Shown one piece after another: positions 43,957 to 51,964 of a DNA stretch of 64,000 nt. Location of the stretch: positions 248,001-312,000 of the forward strand of contig BPHV01000005.1 of NCBI GenBank assembly GCA_026003755.1. Direction: 5' to 3'. The position numbers were made by a program, and so were the translations under genes. This stretch comes from Candidatus Roseilinea sp. (GTDB lineage: Bacteria > Chloroflexota > Anaerolineae > J036 > Brachytrichaceae). Each line of letters opens with the position of its first letter. The first letter of the stretch is position 1. Below the pieces are notes generated by a model. The model saw only the letters and a list, made by a program, of their open reading frames with translations. It was not told where the DNA came from and searched no databases.

Positions 43957-44029
43957 TGGGCCCGGCTGGATTCGAACCAGCGACCAATCGGTTATGAGCC
44001 GACTGCTCTCACCGCTGAGCTACAGGCCC
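43957..44029 (-). tRNA. tRNA with CAT anticodon, probably tRNA-Ile2 (lysidine type)
   Basis: 73 nt. Acceptor GGGCCTG pairs with CGGGCCC (one T-G), discriminator A, D-arm GCTCAGCGGTGAGAGC, anticodon arm GTCGG-CTCATAA-CCGAT, T-arm GCTGG-TTCGAAT-CCAGC. The anticodon CAT normally means Met, but the acceptor pairs C4-G69 and C5-G68 and the run TTGGTCGCTGGTTC match bacterial tRNA-Ile2, whose C34 is converted to lysidine by TilS. It follows uvrC by 37 bp on the same strand. Confidence 0.85.
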
Positions 44030-44066
44030 TGCGTCAGCATGATACCAGACCGTGGGCTTCCGCGGG

Positions 44067-45992
44067 TTAACCGCCCAGCCCGTCCTTGATCGCCTCGGCC
44101 ACGGGTCGGGGCACTACTTTGGCCAGCTCTTCCACGCTCGCCGCTCGGATCGCCTCGATTGAGCCAAAGGTCGTGAGCAGCTTCTTGCGACGCGCCGGGC
44201 CAACGCCCGCCAGCGCGTCGAGCTGCGAGGCCAGGCCGACCTTCTCGCGCTGCCGACGGTGGCCGGTGATGCCGAAGCGATGCGCCTCGTCGCGGATGCG
44301 CTGCACGAGGAAGAAGCTCTGGGCGTTGCGCGGCAACAAGATCGGGTCGGCCCTGCCGGGCCGGAAGATTTCCTCCTTCTGCTTGGCCAGTGATGCGACG
44401 GGCACAATATGAGCCAGATCAAACTCACGCAGCACTTCGACGGCGACGCCGAGCTGCCCTTTGCCGCCGTCAATGATGACCAGGTCGGGCAGCAAGGCCC
44501 AGCTCGCGTCATCCCCTTTCCTCGGCCCTGGGGACGGCGAGGCCAGGGGGACGCGAGGCCGTCCATCTTGCTGATGCGCCCCATCCCCTTGCCCTGGTTT
44601 GCCGCTGTGAGCGTCCTGCCATCGCTGAAACCGTCGCCGCAGCATCTGCCGCAGGCTCTCGAAGTCGTTCGGGCCGGCGATGTCCCTAATGTTGAAGCGG
44701 CGATAGTCGCTCTTCTTCGGCACGCCGTGCACGAACACCACCATGCTGCCGACGATAGCCGCGCCCTGGGTGTTGCTGATGTCATAGCACTCGATGCGCA
44801 CCGGCAAGCGAGGCAAGTCAAGCGCTTCCTGCAGCTCCTTTAACACTGCTTCCTGGCGCACGCTGTCCTCGCGCCATTGCGCCTTCAACGTCGCGAGCTG
44901 TTCCTGGGCGTTCTGCCGCGCCAGCTCCACCAAGCTGGCGTCGGCGCCGGCCTGCGGAGCGCGAATCTTCACCGCTGCGCCGCGCTTTTGCTTCAACCAG
45001 TTTTCGATGATGTTGGCCTCTTCGACCATCGTCGGCAACAGCACCTCCGGCGGCACATAAGCCGCCTCATCGTAGAAGCGCTTGATGAACGCGTCGAGCA
45101 CGCTTTGATCGTCTTCGCCTTCCGCGCCGTCGAGCACGAAGTATTCTTGGCCCAGCAGCTTGCCGCCACGGATGAAGAGCACCTGCACACAGGTCTCGCC
45201 TTCATCGCGCGCAAAGGCAATCACATCTTGATCGGTGCCGGCGCTGCTGACGATGCGTTGCTTCTCGACCACGTGCTCCAGCGCTTTGAGCTGGTCACGG
45301 TATTCGGCTGCTTTCTCGAACTGATAAGCGCTGGATGCGCGCTCCATGCGCGCGCGCACGTCGGCGATCACTTGTTCGCTCTTGCCCTCGAGGAAGTCGC
45401 ACAGGCGCTGAATGTTGGCGCGGTATTCGGCCCGGCTGATGGCGCCGATGCATGGGCCGCTGCACAGTTTGATGTCGTAATACAAGCAGGCGCGCGCGTC
45501 GTGACCGGTGATCACGCGGTCACAGTTCAAGAAGGGGAACATCTTGCGCAGCGCGTCGCGCGTGGCATATACCGCTTTGGCGCTGGAATACGGCCCGTAA
45601 TAGCGCGCTCCGTCGCGTTCAATCCGCCGCGTGACCGTCACAGTCGGGAAGTCATCCTGCCATGTCACCTTGAGATATGGATAGCGCTTGTCGTCCTTCA
45701 GGCGGATGTTGTAGCGCGGGCGATGTTTCTTGATCAGCTCGGCTTCCTGAATCAGCGCCTCCAGCTCACTGCCGCGCACGACGAATTCAATGCGCGCGAT
45801 TTCCTTCACCAGCCGCGCCGTCTTTGGGTTGAACGCCCAGGTGTGGGGGTTGAAATAGGAGCGCACGCGGCTGCGCAAGTTCACCGCCTTGCCGACGTAG
45901 ATGACCTCGCCCCGGCTGTCGTAGAAAAGATAGCAGCCCGGCAGCGCCGGCAGATTCCTGACAGTCGCCTCCAGATGCTCAGGTATAGCCAT
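44067..45992 (-). CDS. uvrC: Excinuclease ABC subunit C
   Basis: 641 residues. GIY-YIG nuclease (GCYLFYDSRGEVIYVGKAVN) makes the 3' incision; a UVR motif (ERASSAYQFEKAAEYRDQLK) contacts UvrB. The RNase-H-like UvrC domain (RIECYDISNTQGAAIVGSMV; DYRRFNIRDIAGPNDF; LPDLVIIDGGKGQL) makes the 5' incision, and a helix-hairpin-helix pair (LDALAGVGPARRKKLLTTFG) ends the protein. Between the RNase-H motifs there is an extra 35-residue Gly/Pro/Gln-rich loop (residues about 475-510) absent in the usual 600-residue form. Divergent from trpF. Confidence 0.95.
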   Translation of the reverse strand: MAIPEHLEATVRNLPALPGCYLFYDSRGEVIYVGKAVNLRSRVRSYFNPHTWAFNPKTARLVKEIARIEFVVRGSELEALIQEAELIKKHRPRYNIRLKDDKRYPYLKVTWQDDFPTVTVTRRIERDGARYYGPYSSAKAVYATRDALRKMFPFLNCDRVITGHDARACLYYDIKLCSGPCIGAISRAEYRANIQRLCDFLEGKSEQVIADVRARMERASSAYQFEKAAEYRDQLKALEHVVEKQRIVSSAGTDQDVIAFARDEGETCVQVLFIRGGKLLGQEYFVLDGAEGEDDQSVLDAFIKRFYDEAAYVPPEVLLPTMVEEANIIENWLKQKRGAAVKIRAPQAGADASLVELARQNAQEQLATLKAQWREDSVRQEAVLKELQEALDLPRLPVRIECYDISNTQGAAIVGSMVVFVHGVPKKSDYRRFNIRDIAGPNDFESLRQMLRRRFQRWQDAHSGKPGQGDGAHQQDGRPRVPLASPSPGPRKGDDASWALLPDLVIIDGGKGQLGVAVEVLREFDLAHIVPVASLAKQKEEIFRPGRADPILLPRNAQSFFLVQRIRDEAHRFGITGHRRQREKVGLASQLDALAGVGPARRKKLLTTFGSIEAIRAASVEELAKVVPRPVAEAIKDGLGG

Positions 45993-46055
45993 ACGCGCAA
46001 ATTTTAGCCATCGCCTGCCGGCGTTGCCCCGGCCCTTGCGCTATAGTCGTCGGGG

Positions 46056-46706
46056 ATGACGGTCGTCAAAATCTGCGGCATCACCAATCTGGACGACGCG
46101 CTGTGCGCCATGGATGCAGGCGCAGACCTGCTCGGCTTCGTCTTCTACTCCAAGAGTCCACGCGCAGTGACGCTCGATCTGGCGCGCGCGATCATCGCCG
46201 ACATCCAGGCGCGCGCGCCCCAGGCATCGCGCGCGCGATACGTGGGCGTGTTCGTCAACGAGTCGCCGGCCCGCATATCGCAGGTGATGGAGGTCGCCGG
46301 CCTGGACTACGCGCAACTCAGCGGGGATGAATCGCCCACCGATCTTGCCGCGATTGGCCGCCGCGCGTATAAGGCCGTTCGCGGGTGGGACGCGAGTAGC
46401 GCCGCGTTTATCCCGACGGGCGCCACTGATGGCTTTCTGCCCGATCTCTTGCTCGATGCTCACCATCCCACGCACTACGGCGGCACCGGTCAGCGCGCCG
46501 ATGCATCGCTGGCGCTGAGCCTGGCCCAACGCTACCGTTTGCTGCTCGCCGGCGGCCTCACGCCCGACAACGTAGCCGAGGTCATTCGTACGGTTCGACC
46601 ATGGGGCGTGGACGTCGCCAGCGGCGTCGAGGCATCCCCCGGTAAGAAGGACCACGCCAAGGTGCGCGCCTTTGTCGCTGCGGCGAAGGCGGCATGTCGT
46701 CGCTGA
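46056..46706 (+). CDS. trpF: Phosphoribosylanthranilate isomerase
   Basis: 216-residue TIM barrel that performs the Amadori rearrangement of phosphoribosylanthranilate in tryptophan synthesis. Seen: catalytic Cys in VKICGITNLDDAL, GFVFYSKSPRAV, YVGVFVNESP, catalytic Asp in LLLDAHHPTHYGGTGQ, and phosphate-binding LLAGGLTPDNV and VDVASGVEASPGKKD. No other trp genes lie beside it. Confidence 0.94.
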   Translation: MTVVKICGITNLDDALCAMDAGADLLGFVFYSKSPRAVTLDLARAIIADIQARAPQASRARYVGVFVNESPARISQVMEVAGLDYAQLSGDESPTDLAAIGRRAYKAVRGWDASSAAFIPTGATDGFLPDLLLDAHHPTHYGGTGQRADASLALSLAQRYRLLLAGGLTPDNVAEVIRTVRPWGVDVASGVEASPGKKDHAKVRAFVAAAKAACRR

Positions 46707-46917
46707 GCACGGCGCAGCAGCACACAAGCACTAGGCGCAGGCTGCGTGCCGGCGCAGCGGCGAGCTACTTCGGGATGAGCGTGTTCAAGATCGGCCCGTT
46801 CCATAGGTGGTCGGTGTGTCCATCGGGATCGGTCTTACGCATCACCGTTCTACGTGCGCCCGGCGATCTTCAACTGAACGCCAGCCCTTTTGCAGCCATA
46901 CCATGTAGAATGTACGC
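46707..46917. other. Non-coding stretch after trpF
   Basis: No intact gene. A minus-strand frame near 46785-46860 reads RKTDPDGHTDHLWNGPIL followed by a stop, which could be the C-terminal scrap of a lost gene; I do not recognise it. Confidence 0.3.
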
Positions 46918-47745
46918 GTGCAGTTGGAATCACGGCGCGAATTGACCGAGCGTCAACTCAAGCCTTACTTTTCAGCAGAGCAAGCGTCGGTGCTGGCTCA
47001 GGTCATCACCGACGCCTACCAAGACCTGGTCAAGACCAGCGACTTCAACGAACTGAAGGCGATCGTGCGTGAACTAGCCGAGGCGCAGAAGCGCACCGAG
47101 CAGCAAGTCGAAGAGCTGGCCGAGGCGCAGAAGCGCACCGAGCAGCAAGTCGAAGAGCTGGCCGAGGCGCAGAAGCGCACCGAGCAGCGGGTAGATGTGC
47201 TGGCCTTGCGCATGGAAGAGCTGGCCGAGGCGCAGAAGCGCACCGAGCAGCGGGTAGATATGCTGGCCTTGCGCATGGAAGAGCTGGCCGAGGCACAAAG
47301 GCAAACGGCCGACGAAATCCGCATCCTGGCCCGCGGCCTGAACGATACCCGCGCCGAACTAGGCGGGCTGTCGCGCAGCTTCGGCTACGCGCTGGAGAAT
47401 GAAGCGTATCGCATGTTGCCGGCGTTTCTGGCAGATAAATATGGCTTGAGCGTGAGCGAACGCCTGATACGCACCGAGATCGGGGGTGAGGAGATTAACC
47501 TGTTCGGCCGAGCAAAGCGCGACGGCCAAGAGGTGCTGATCGTGGGGGAAGCCAAGCTGCAACTGGCGAATCCGCAGCGGGAGGAGGAAGCGCTGGCGCA
47601 ACTGGCAGACAAAGTGGCGATTGTCAGGAAGGCTATGCCGCAAACGGAGGTGGTGCCGCTGCTGATCACCCACTACGCGCGGCCGGCGTTTTTGGCGCGT
47701 GCCAAAGCCCAGGGCATCATCGTCGCACAGAGCTATGAGTGGTAG
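46918..47745 (+). CDS. Coiled-coil protein with PD-(D/E)XK-like C-terminal domain (DUF3782-like)
   Basis: 275 residues from GTG 46918; no strong Shine-Dalgarno. The N-terminus is helical ([20 protein letters not shown]). Residues 52-125 are a heptad coiled coil made of near-identical [11 protein letters not shown] units. The C-terminal 140 residues look like a restriction-endonuclease-like fold: [20 protein letters not shown], then [17 protein letters not shown] (E-x-K after a preceding acidic strand), and a strand ending AQSYEW. Such coiled-coil/nuclease-like proteins are frequent in cyanobacteria and Chloroflexota with no proven role. Downstream, the same frame continues after the stop into a hydrolase remnant. 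Confidence 0.8.
   Translation: MQLESRRELTERQLKPYFSAEQASVLAQVITDAYQDLVKTSDFNELKAIVRELAEAQKRTEQQVEELAEAQKRTEQQVEELAEAQKRTEQRVDVLALRMEELAEAQKRTEQRVDMLALRMEELAEAQRQTADEIRILARGLNDTRAELGGLSRSFGYALENEAYRMLPAFLADKYGLSVSERLIRTEIGGEEINLFGRAKRDGQEVLIVGEAKLQLANPQREEEALAQLADKVAIVRKAMPQTEVVPLLITHYARPAFLARAKAQGIIVAQSYEW
47071..47310 (+). repeat. 42-bp and 63-bp tandem repeats encoding a heptad coiled coil
   Basis: Units: 47071-47112 and 47113-47154 (42 bp each), 47155-47217 and 47218-47280 (63 bp each), then a partial unit. The 63-bp form adds one heptad (VLALRME). All steps are multiples of 21 bp, keeping the coiled-coil register. Confidence 0.9.
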
Positions 47746-47931
47746 AGTGATGCGCGCGGGCACGGCCTCTCCGACGCGCCGGAGCGCAGCTATGCCGCCG
47801 CCGATCACGCCGCCGACGTGGCTGCGCTCATCCGCGCGCTCGGATTGAACCGGCCTATCGTGATGGGGCACTCGATGGGTGGCGTGGTCGCCACACCGGT
47901 CGCTGCGCAACACTCTCTACGCTGGCTCTAG
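47746..47931 (+). pseudogene. Alpha/beta-hydrolase remnant
   Basis: About 61 codons in the same frame as the preceding gene, immediately after its stop: DARGHGLSDAPERSYAAAD, then VAALIRALGLNRPIVMGHSM with GG (nucleophile elbow GHSMGG), ending at TAG 47929-47931. It lacks the N-terminal strands and everything after the nucleophile helix, so it is a broken internal fragment of a hydrolase gene. It overlaps the convergent DUF362 gene end by 15 bp. Confidence 0.7.
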
Positions 47932-49167
47932 CGCGCGGACCTCGTCGAGTGTGCGCTCGTACACCTCGAAGTGTTCGCCTTCGGCCTCGTCGGGGTCCAC
48001 GTATTTCATCCACATCGCCTGCTCGGGATGATCGCCGCTCAGGATCCGGCGCGAGGCGCGCACTGTGCCGCTGGGGTCATGCCACTTCACCTCACCCATT
48101 TGCAGCAGGACGTACTCGCCGGCGTAGCGTCGGATGAAATCCTCGCGGTGGTCGCGGTAATACAATCCTTGTTCGGCGGTAGTCTTGCGCCAACTGTGCA
48201 CACGCTGCGGCGAATCGGTGATCTTGGCGAAGAACGGCTTGTCGCCCACCGGCGCAGTCACCTCGCTGGCGAAGTCCATCTCGTCGAGGTTCACCGTGCC
48301 GAAGCCGCTCTGAGCGGCGACGCGCAGCGCGTTGCGGTCGCGGTGAAACGGCTCGGTCTTCCAGTCGCCACGCGCAGGATCGTGCCCCATGAGGTATGCG
48401 CCGACGGCGTCGGTCGCCACGACGTGGTCGCCGGCAACAAGCGTGTTGGCGATGCGCATCTCTTCACCGCGGCCCCACTCTTCGCCCGCCTGGCCTATCA
48501 GACCGTCAATGATGTTGAGCGCCGGGTTGTAGAGCCGGCCCAGGTCGGCCAAGACGTAGGGCATACGCACCAAGTGATGGTAATACGTGCGCGGCCGTCC
48601 CAACGGCTCGGTCGGCATTAAACCAAAGAGGTTCTTCATGCACAGCGTCACGCCCATGAAGGCGTGGTTCTTCAGTTTCTGCACGCTCACCCAGGCGTCC
48701 ATGTCGGCGAACGCGCGGGCCACCGGGTAGCGCTCGAACATCAAGCCGCCGCCGGGCACGGCCACCCAGACCACATCTACGTTGCCGTCAACGTACGTCA
48801 CGTCGAACTCGCGCAGCACATGGCGCAGTTGCGTGGTGTCCTCATCCTTCGCTTGTGGCACGTACTTGCGGTAGAAGCTCACGTCCACGCAGTACAACTG
48901 GGCAGAGGTGTTCTCGCGCAGCAGGCGCAACGTCGCCCGCGCTACGCAGTCGCTCACGAGTTGCACGCGATGGTGGTGGAAGGTGATGTGATGGCGCGCC
49001 TCTTTGTCTTGGTTGAACTTGATGGCGATGCGCCGGGCATTGCGCAGCCGATCCCAAGCACGCGTCAACGGCTGCGTGGCGCGCTTCAGTGCTTGATAAA
49101 CCGTCTCGTCATCGGCGCGCCAGTCGCAATGCACCGCGCGGACGATAGGCGGGGTTGAGCTTGTCAT
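47917..49167 (-). CDS. DUF362 domain protein
   Basis: 416 residues from ATG 49167, chosen because GTGAGG lies five bases upstream and the SDR gene ends 7 bp before. DUF362 region: IAIKFNQDKEARHHITFHHH, VSVQKLKNHAFMGVTLCMKN, LFGLMPTEPLGRPRTYYHHL, NIIDGLIGQAGEEWGRGEEM, VAGDHVVATDAVGAYLMGHD. Some DUF362 proteins carry ferredoxin clusters, but here no CxxCxxC is present. Function unknown; the conserved KxKNHxxxGVTLxxKN segment suggests a catalytic or cofactor site. Last gene of the minus-strand run beginning with the sugar isomerase. Confidence 0.85.
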   Translation of the reverse strand: MTSSTPPIVRAVHCDWRADDETVYQALKRATQPLTRAWDRLRNARRIAIKFNQDKEARHHITFHHHRVQLVSDCVARATLRLLRENTSAQLYCVDVSFYRKYVPQAKDEDTTQLRHVLREFDVTYVDGNVDVVWVAVPGGGLMFERYPVARAFADMDAWVSVQKLKNHAFMGVTLCMKNLFGLMPTEPLGRPRTYYHHLVRMPYVLADLGRLYNPALNIIDGLIGQAGEEWGRGEEMRIANTLVAGDHVVATDAVGAYLMGHDPARGDWKTEPFHRDRNALRVAAQSGFGTVNLDEMDFASEVTAPVGDKPFFAKITDSPQRVHSWRKTTAEQGLYYRDHREDFIRRYAGEYVLLQMGEVKWHDPSGTVRASRRILSGDHPEQAMWMKYVDPDEAEGEHFEVYERTLDEVRALEPA

Positions 49168-49174
49168 GGTTGCC

Positions 49175-49960
49175 TCACTCATCCAGGCGCGTCTCGTAGA
49201 GCGCGCTGATGCCGCCGTCAATCACGATCGGCGCACCGTTCAAGAAGCCGTTCTCGCCGCTCAGGATGTGGACGATCGTAGCGGCGATCTCCTCGGGCCG
49301 GCCGCCGCGCTTGAGCGGATACACACCCTCGCTGCGATAGCGCGCCGCCGCCGGGTCGGGGAACTTGTTGAAGTATTCAATCGCCAGGTTGGTCAAGATC
49401 AGGCCGGGCTGGATGGCCACCGACCGGATGTTGTCCTTGCCCCATTCCAACGCGATGGACTTGGTGAGCGCGACGAGCATGGCTTTGGCGACGTTGTAGG
49501 GGAACACGCCCGGCAGCGTGCGCTCGGCGTTGATCGAGGAGAGGTTGACGATGACGCCGCCGCCGGCTGCCTTGAGATGCGGATACACCTCCTGACTCAA
49601 CGCCCAGGCGTGATAGAAGTTAACCCGGAAGCAGTTGTCCAGGTCCTCGAACGTCGAAGTCAGTACGCCGTGCCAGGTGTTTGCGCCGGCGTTGTTGACC
49701 AGGCCGTCCAGCCCTCCGAGGAAGGCAATCGCCTCGCGGGCGAACTGCCGCGCGGCGTCCAGATCGCGCAGGTCCACCGCCTTGAAAAAGGCGCGCTGCC
49801 CGGCGGCCTCGACGGCGCGAATCGTCTCATCGGCGCCCTGCTCGGTCAACCCACAGAACGCTACGTCGGCGCCTTCTTCAGCCGCGCGCACGGCGACGGC
49901 TTGTCCGATGCCCATCGTCGCGCCGGTGACGATGATGCGTTTGTTCGTTAGCATTCCCAT
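49175..49960 (-). CDS. Short-chain dehydrogenase/reductase
   Basis: 261 residues; AAGGA eight bases upstream of ATG 49960. Classical SDR: cofactor loop TGATMGIGQAVAVRA, NNAGA near 90, catalytic Ser in NLSSINAERT, Tyr-Lys in YNVAKAMLVALT, and C-terminal LSGENGFLNGAPIVIDGGIS. It probably interconverts an alcohol and ketone with NAD(P)H. Neighbours (isomerase, MDR dehydrogenases, DUF362) suggest sugar or polyol oxidation. Stop codon lies 7 bp before the DUF362 start. Confidence 0.92.
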   Translation of the reverse strand: MGMLTNKRIIVTGATMGIGQAVAVRAAEEGADVAFCGLTEQGADETIRAVEAAGQRAFFKAVDLRDLDAARQFAREAIAFLGGLDGLVNNAGANTWHGVLTSTFEDLDNCFRVNFYHAWALSQEVYPHLKAAGGGVIVNLSSINAERTLPGVFPYNVAKAMLVALTKSIALEWGKDNIRSVAIQPGLILTNLAIEYFNKFPDPAAARYRSEGVYPLKRGGRPEEIAATIVHILSGENGFLNGAPIVIDGGISALYETRLDE

Positions 49961-49975
49961 GATGTCGTCCTTCGT

Positions 49976-50422
49976 TCAAGCTGCGCTGGCCGACCCGAGT
50001 GACAAGCGGTCGAGCAGAGCGCGAATATAGTCTTCAATGTCGCTCAACGACGTGTGAATCGCTTCATACACCCGCGAGTTATCTACGCGCCAGTAGAGAT
50101 GGACGAGCAAATTGCGGAAGCGCGCCATCCGACGCAATCGCAACGACAAGTCGTCGTCAATCAACCCAAGATCGGCCAGGGCGGTGAAGCAATCGGCGTA
50201 ACTTTCGGGCGCACGGCCACCTTGTCGCGACACGATGTGATTGCACAAATCAATGGCCGCCTCCGTCGCAACGATGAACAGATACTTAGCACTTTCCGTA
50301 TTGCGAAAGTCGGCTAGGAACTCTGCCTCTGGCATGGCACCCAGTTCGCGCAGCCGATGGATGGCATCGGTTATTACACCCACCAGTTCGCGCACACGGA
50401 TGGGATCAACCTTGATCGGCAT
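49976..50422 (-). CDS. hepT: HepT-like HEPN RNase toxin
   Basis: 148 residues, DUF86/HepT family. Helical protein with the complete motif RFRNLLVHLYWRVD: Arg103, His108 and Tyr110 (R-x4-H-x-Y). Arg/His are the RNA-cleaving residues and Tyr the site AMPylated by MntA in the characterised system. Other family segments: YLFIVATEAAIDLCNHIVSR and ESYADCFTALADLGLI. Start overlaps the upstream nucleotidyltransferase by 17 bp. It should degrade or cleave RNA when freed from MntA. Confidence 0.9.
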   Translation of the reverse strand: MPIKVDPIRVRELVGVITDAIHRLRELGAMPEAEFLADFRNTESAKYLFIVATEAAIDLCNHIVSRQGGRAPESYADCFTALADLGLIDDDLSLRLRRMARFRNLLVHLYWRVDNSRVYEAIHTSLSDIEDYIRALLDRLSLGSASAA

Positions 50423-50852
50423 AGCGTGGGGCAGTGCGAAGATACTCCAGATACTTCATCGCGACCGGTTGGAAGTCGAGATACTCATCCCAGGTCCGGC
50501 TGAGAAAGTCGGCAAGCGCTGCTGGATCTCGTGCGAAGATCGGCTGCCCCCGACTGATGTTGTAACGAAAAGGCAGCGGCGCGTCATTGATCAATCGCAC
50601 GTCCACTGGATAAGGGATGCACTGCTCTAGCACATCTGCCAGCATGAAAATATACGCATAGCGATCCCGGCCGGCCAGTTGTGATTCGTCCACATACACG
50701 GCCACATCCACGTCGCGAAAAGGCCGACCTTCGGCAGCCGAGCCGTAGAGCATCGCGAACACGATCTCAGGCCGGCTGGCGAGATGATCAGCCAGCGCGC
50801 ACTTCAGATCGTCCAGCGCTGAATCGGATGCGGCACGCGCCCGTGGAGGCAT
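50406..50852 (-). CDS. mntA: MntA-like nucleotidyltransferase antitoxin
   Basis: 148 residues. Minimal nucleotidyltransferase with LYGSAAEGRPFRDVDVAVYV (Gly37-Ser38, metal Asp47 and Asp49), followed by helices typical of MntA (YIFMLADVLEQCIPYPVDVR; LINDAPLPFRYNISRGQPIF). It would AMPylate the HepT Tyr110 to neutralise the toxin. Gene order antitoxin-toxin with overlap matches known MntA/HepT operons. The pair lies inside a run of metabolic genes. Confidence 0.9.
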   Translation of the reverse strand: MPPRARAASDSALDDLKCALADHLASRPEIVFAMLYGSAAEGRPFRDVDVAVYVDESQLAGRDRYAYIFMLADVLEQCIPYPVDVRLINDAPLPFRYNISRGQPIFARDPAALADFLSRTWDEYLDFQPVAMKYLEYLRTAPRYADQG

Positions 50853-50885
50853 ACGAGGATTTTATCGGCTTCGCCAAGCCGTCGC

Positions 50886-51911
50886 TCACGGCTTGATGAT
50901 TGCCTTGATGTCGTTGCCTTGGGCGGCCAGCATGCGCCGAAAGGCCTCAACGCCACGCTCAAGCGGGAAGACTTCCAGCCAACTGCTCACCTCCACCTTT
51001 CCGGCGGCCATCAGCTCCAGCGCGGTTTGTATCTCCGTCAGCCTGGCTGCATAGGTGCCGAATACCCGCTTCTCCGGCAGCGTCACGTCATAGGTATCGA
51101 ATGCAGCGATTGTATTCTCGTGCAGGCCAATCCACACTGCCGCACCGCCTGGCCGGGCGGCTTGCACCGCCTGCTTCTTGGTCACGCCGGCGCCAACCGC
51201 GTCAATCACCACATCCACGCCTTCGCCATCGGTCAGGTCGCGCACCGCCTGCACCACATCCACCTCGCGCGGGTTGAAGACCTGCGCCGCACCGACGCGA
51301 CGCGCCACGGCCAGGCGCTCGGCGCTCAAATCGGCGGCATACGTCGTGACGCCCAGCAGCGCTTGAAACGCCTGCTGCGCCAACAGGCCGATCGGCCCTG
51401 CGCCGATGACGAGCACCGCGCTCGGTCGGAGATCTTTAACCAAATTGACCATGTGCACGCCGTTGCCCAGCGGCTCGGCAAGCGCAGCATGTTCTGCCGG
51501 CATACCGTCGGGCCACGGGATCAGCACGCGCAGCGGCACGTTGACGTATTCGGCGAAAGCGCCTGGACGGTGCATGCCGAAGATCTGGCGCCGGGCGCAA
51601 AGATGCGGATCGCCGCGCTGGCAGCGGACGCATTCGCCGCATGGCACGAGCGCGTTGCAGACGACCCGATCGCCAACGCGCCAGCCAGCGTTTGACGCGC
51701 TCGGATGAAGCGCGACGATTTCGCCGCAGAATTCGTGCCCCATGACGAGCGGCGGTGTGCGGCGTGGGTTGCGATAGCGAAAAGCCTCCAGCTCGCTACC
51801 ACACACGCCCACCGCAGCGACTTTGACCAGCGCTTCGCCCTCAGCCAGAACCGGCATCGGTTGCTCGGCGATCTCCAGTTTATCCCAGGCAGGGTAGAGC
51901 AGACATTTCAT
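50886..51911 (-). CDS. Zinc-dependent alcohol/polyol dehydrogenase (MDR)
   Basis: 341 residues from ATG 51911 (MKCLLYPAWDKLEIAEQP). Medium-chain dehydrogenase with both zinc sites: catalytic Cys in VGVCGSELEAF, His-Glu in MGHEFCGEIV, and the structural four-Cys lobe PCGECVRCQRGDPHLC. Rossmann motif VLVIGAGPIGLLAQQAF. Resembles sorbitol/galactitol-phosphate or threonine dehydrogenases. Probably oxidises a polyol or sugar derivative with NAD+. Between the MntA/HepT pair and the zinc-less MDR gene, same strand. Confidence 0.92.
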   Translation of the reverse strand: MKCLLYPAWDKLEIAEQPMPVLAEGEALVKVAAVGVCGSELEAFRYRNPRRTPPLVMGHEFCGEIVALHPSASNAGWRVGDRVVCNALVPCGECVRCQRGDPHLCARRQIFGMHRPGAFAEYVNVPLRVLIPWPDGMPAEHAALAEPLGNGVHMVNLVKDLRPSAVLVIGAGPIGLLAQQAFQALLGVTTYAADLSAERLAVARRVGAAQVFNPREVDVVQAVRDLTDGEGVDVVIDAVGAGVTKKQAVQAARPGGAAVWIGLHENTIAAFDTYDVTLPEKRVFGTYAARLTEIQTALELMAAGKVEVSSWLEVFPLERGVEAFRRMLAAQGNDIKAIIKP

Positions 51912-51964
51912 GTTCGGCCACTTGAAAGCCTGTGAGATTGGGGGCTGCTCCCCCAACCCGACAC

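Noticed and set aside
50853-50885. Possible promoter between mntA and the MDR dehydrogenase
   Set aside because: Gap is only 33 bp and no -35/-10 pair of reasonable spacing is visible.
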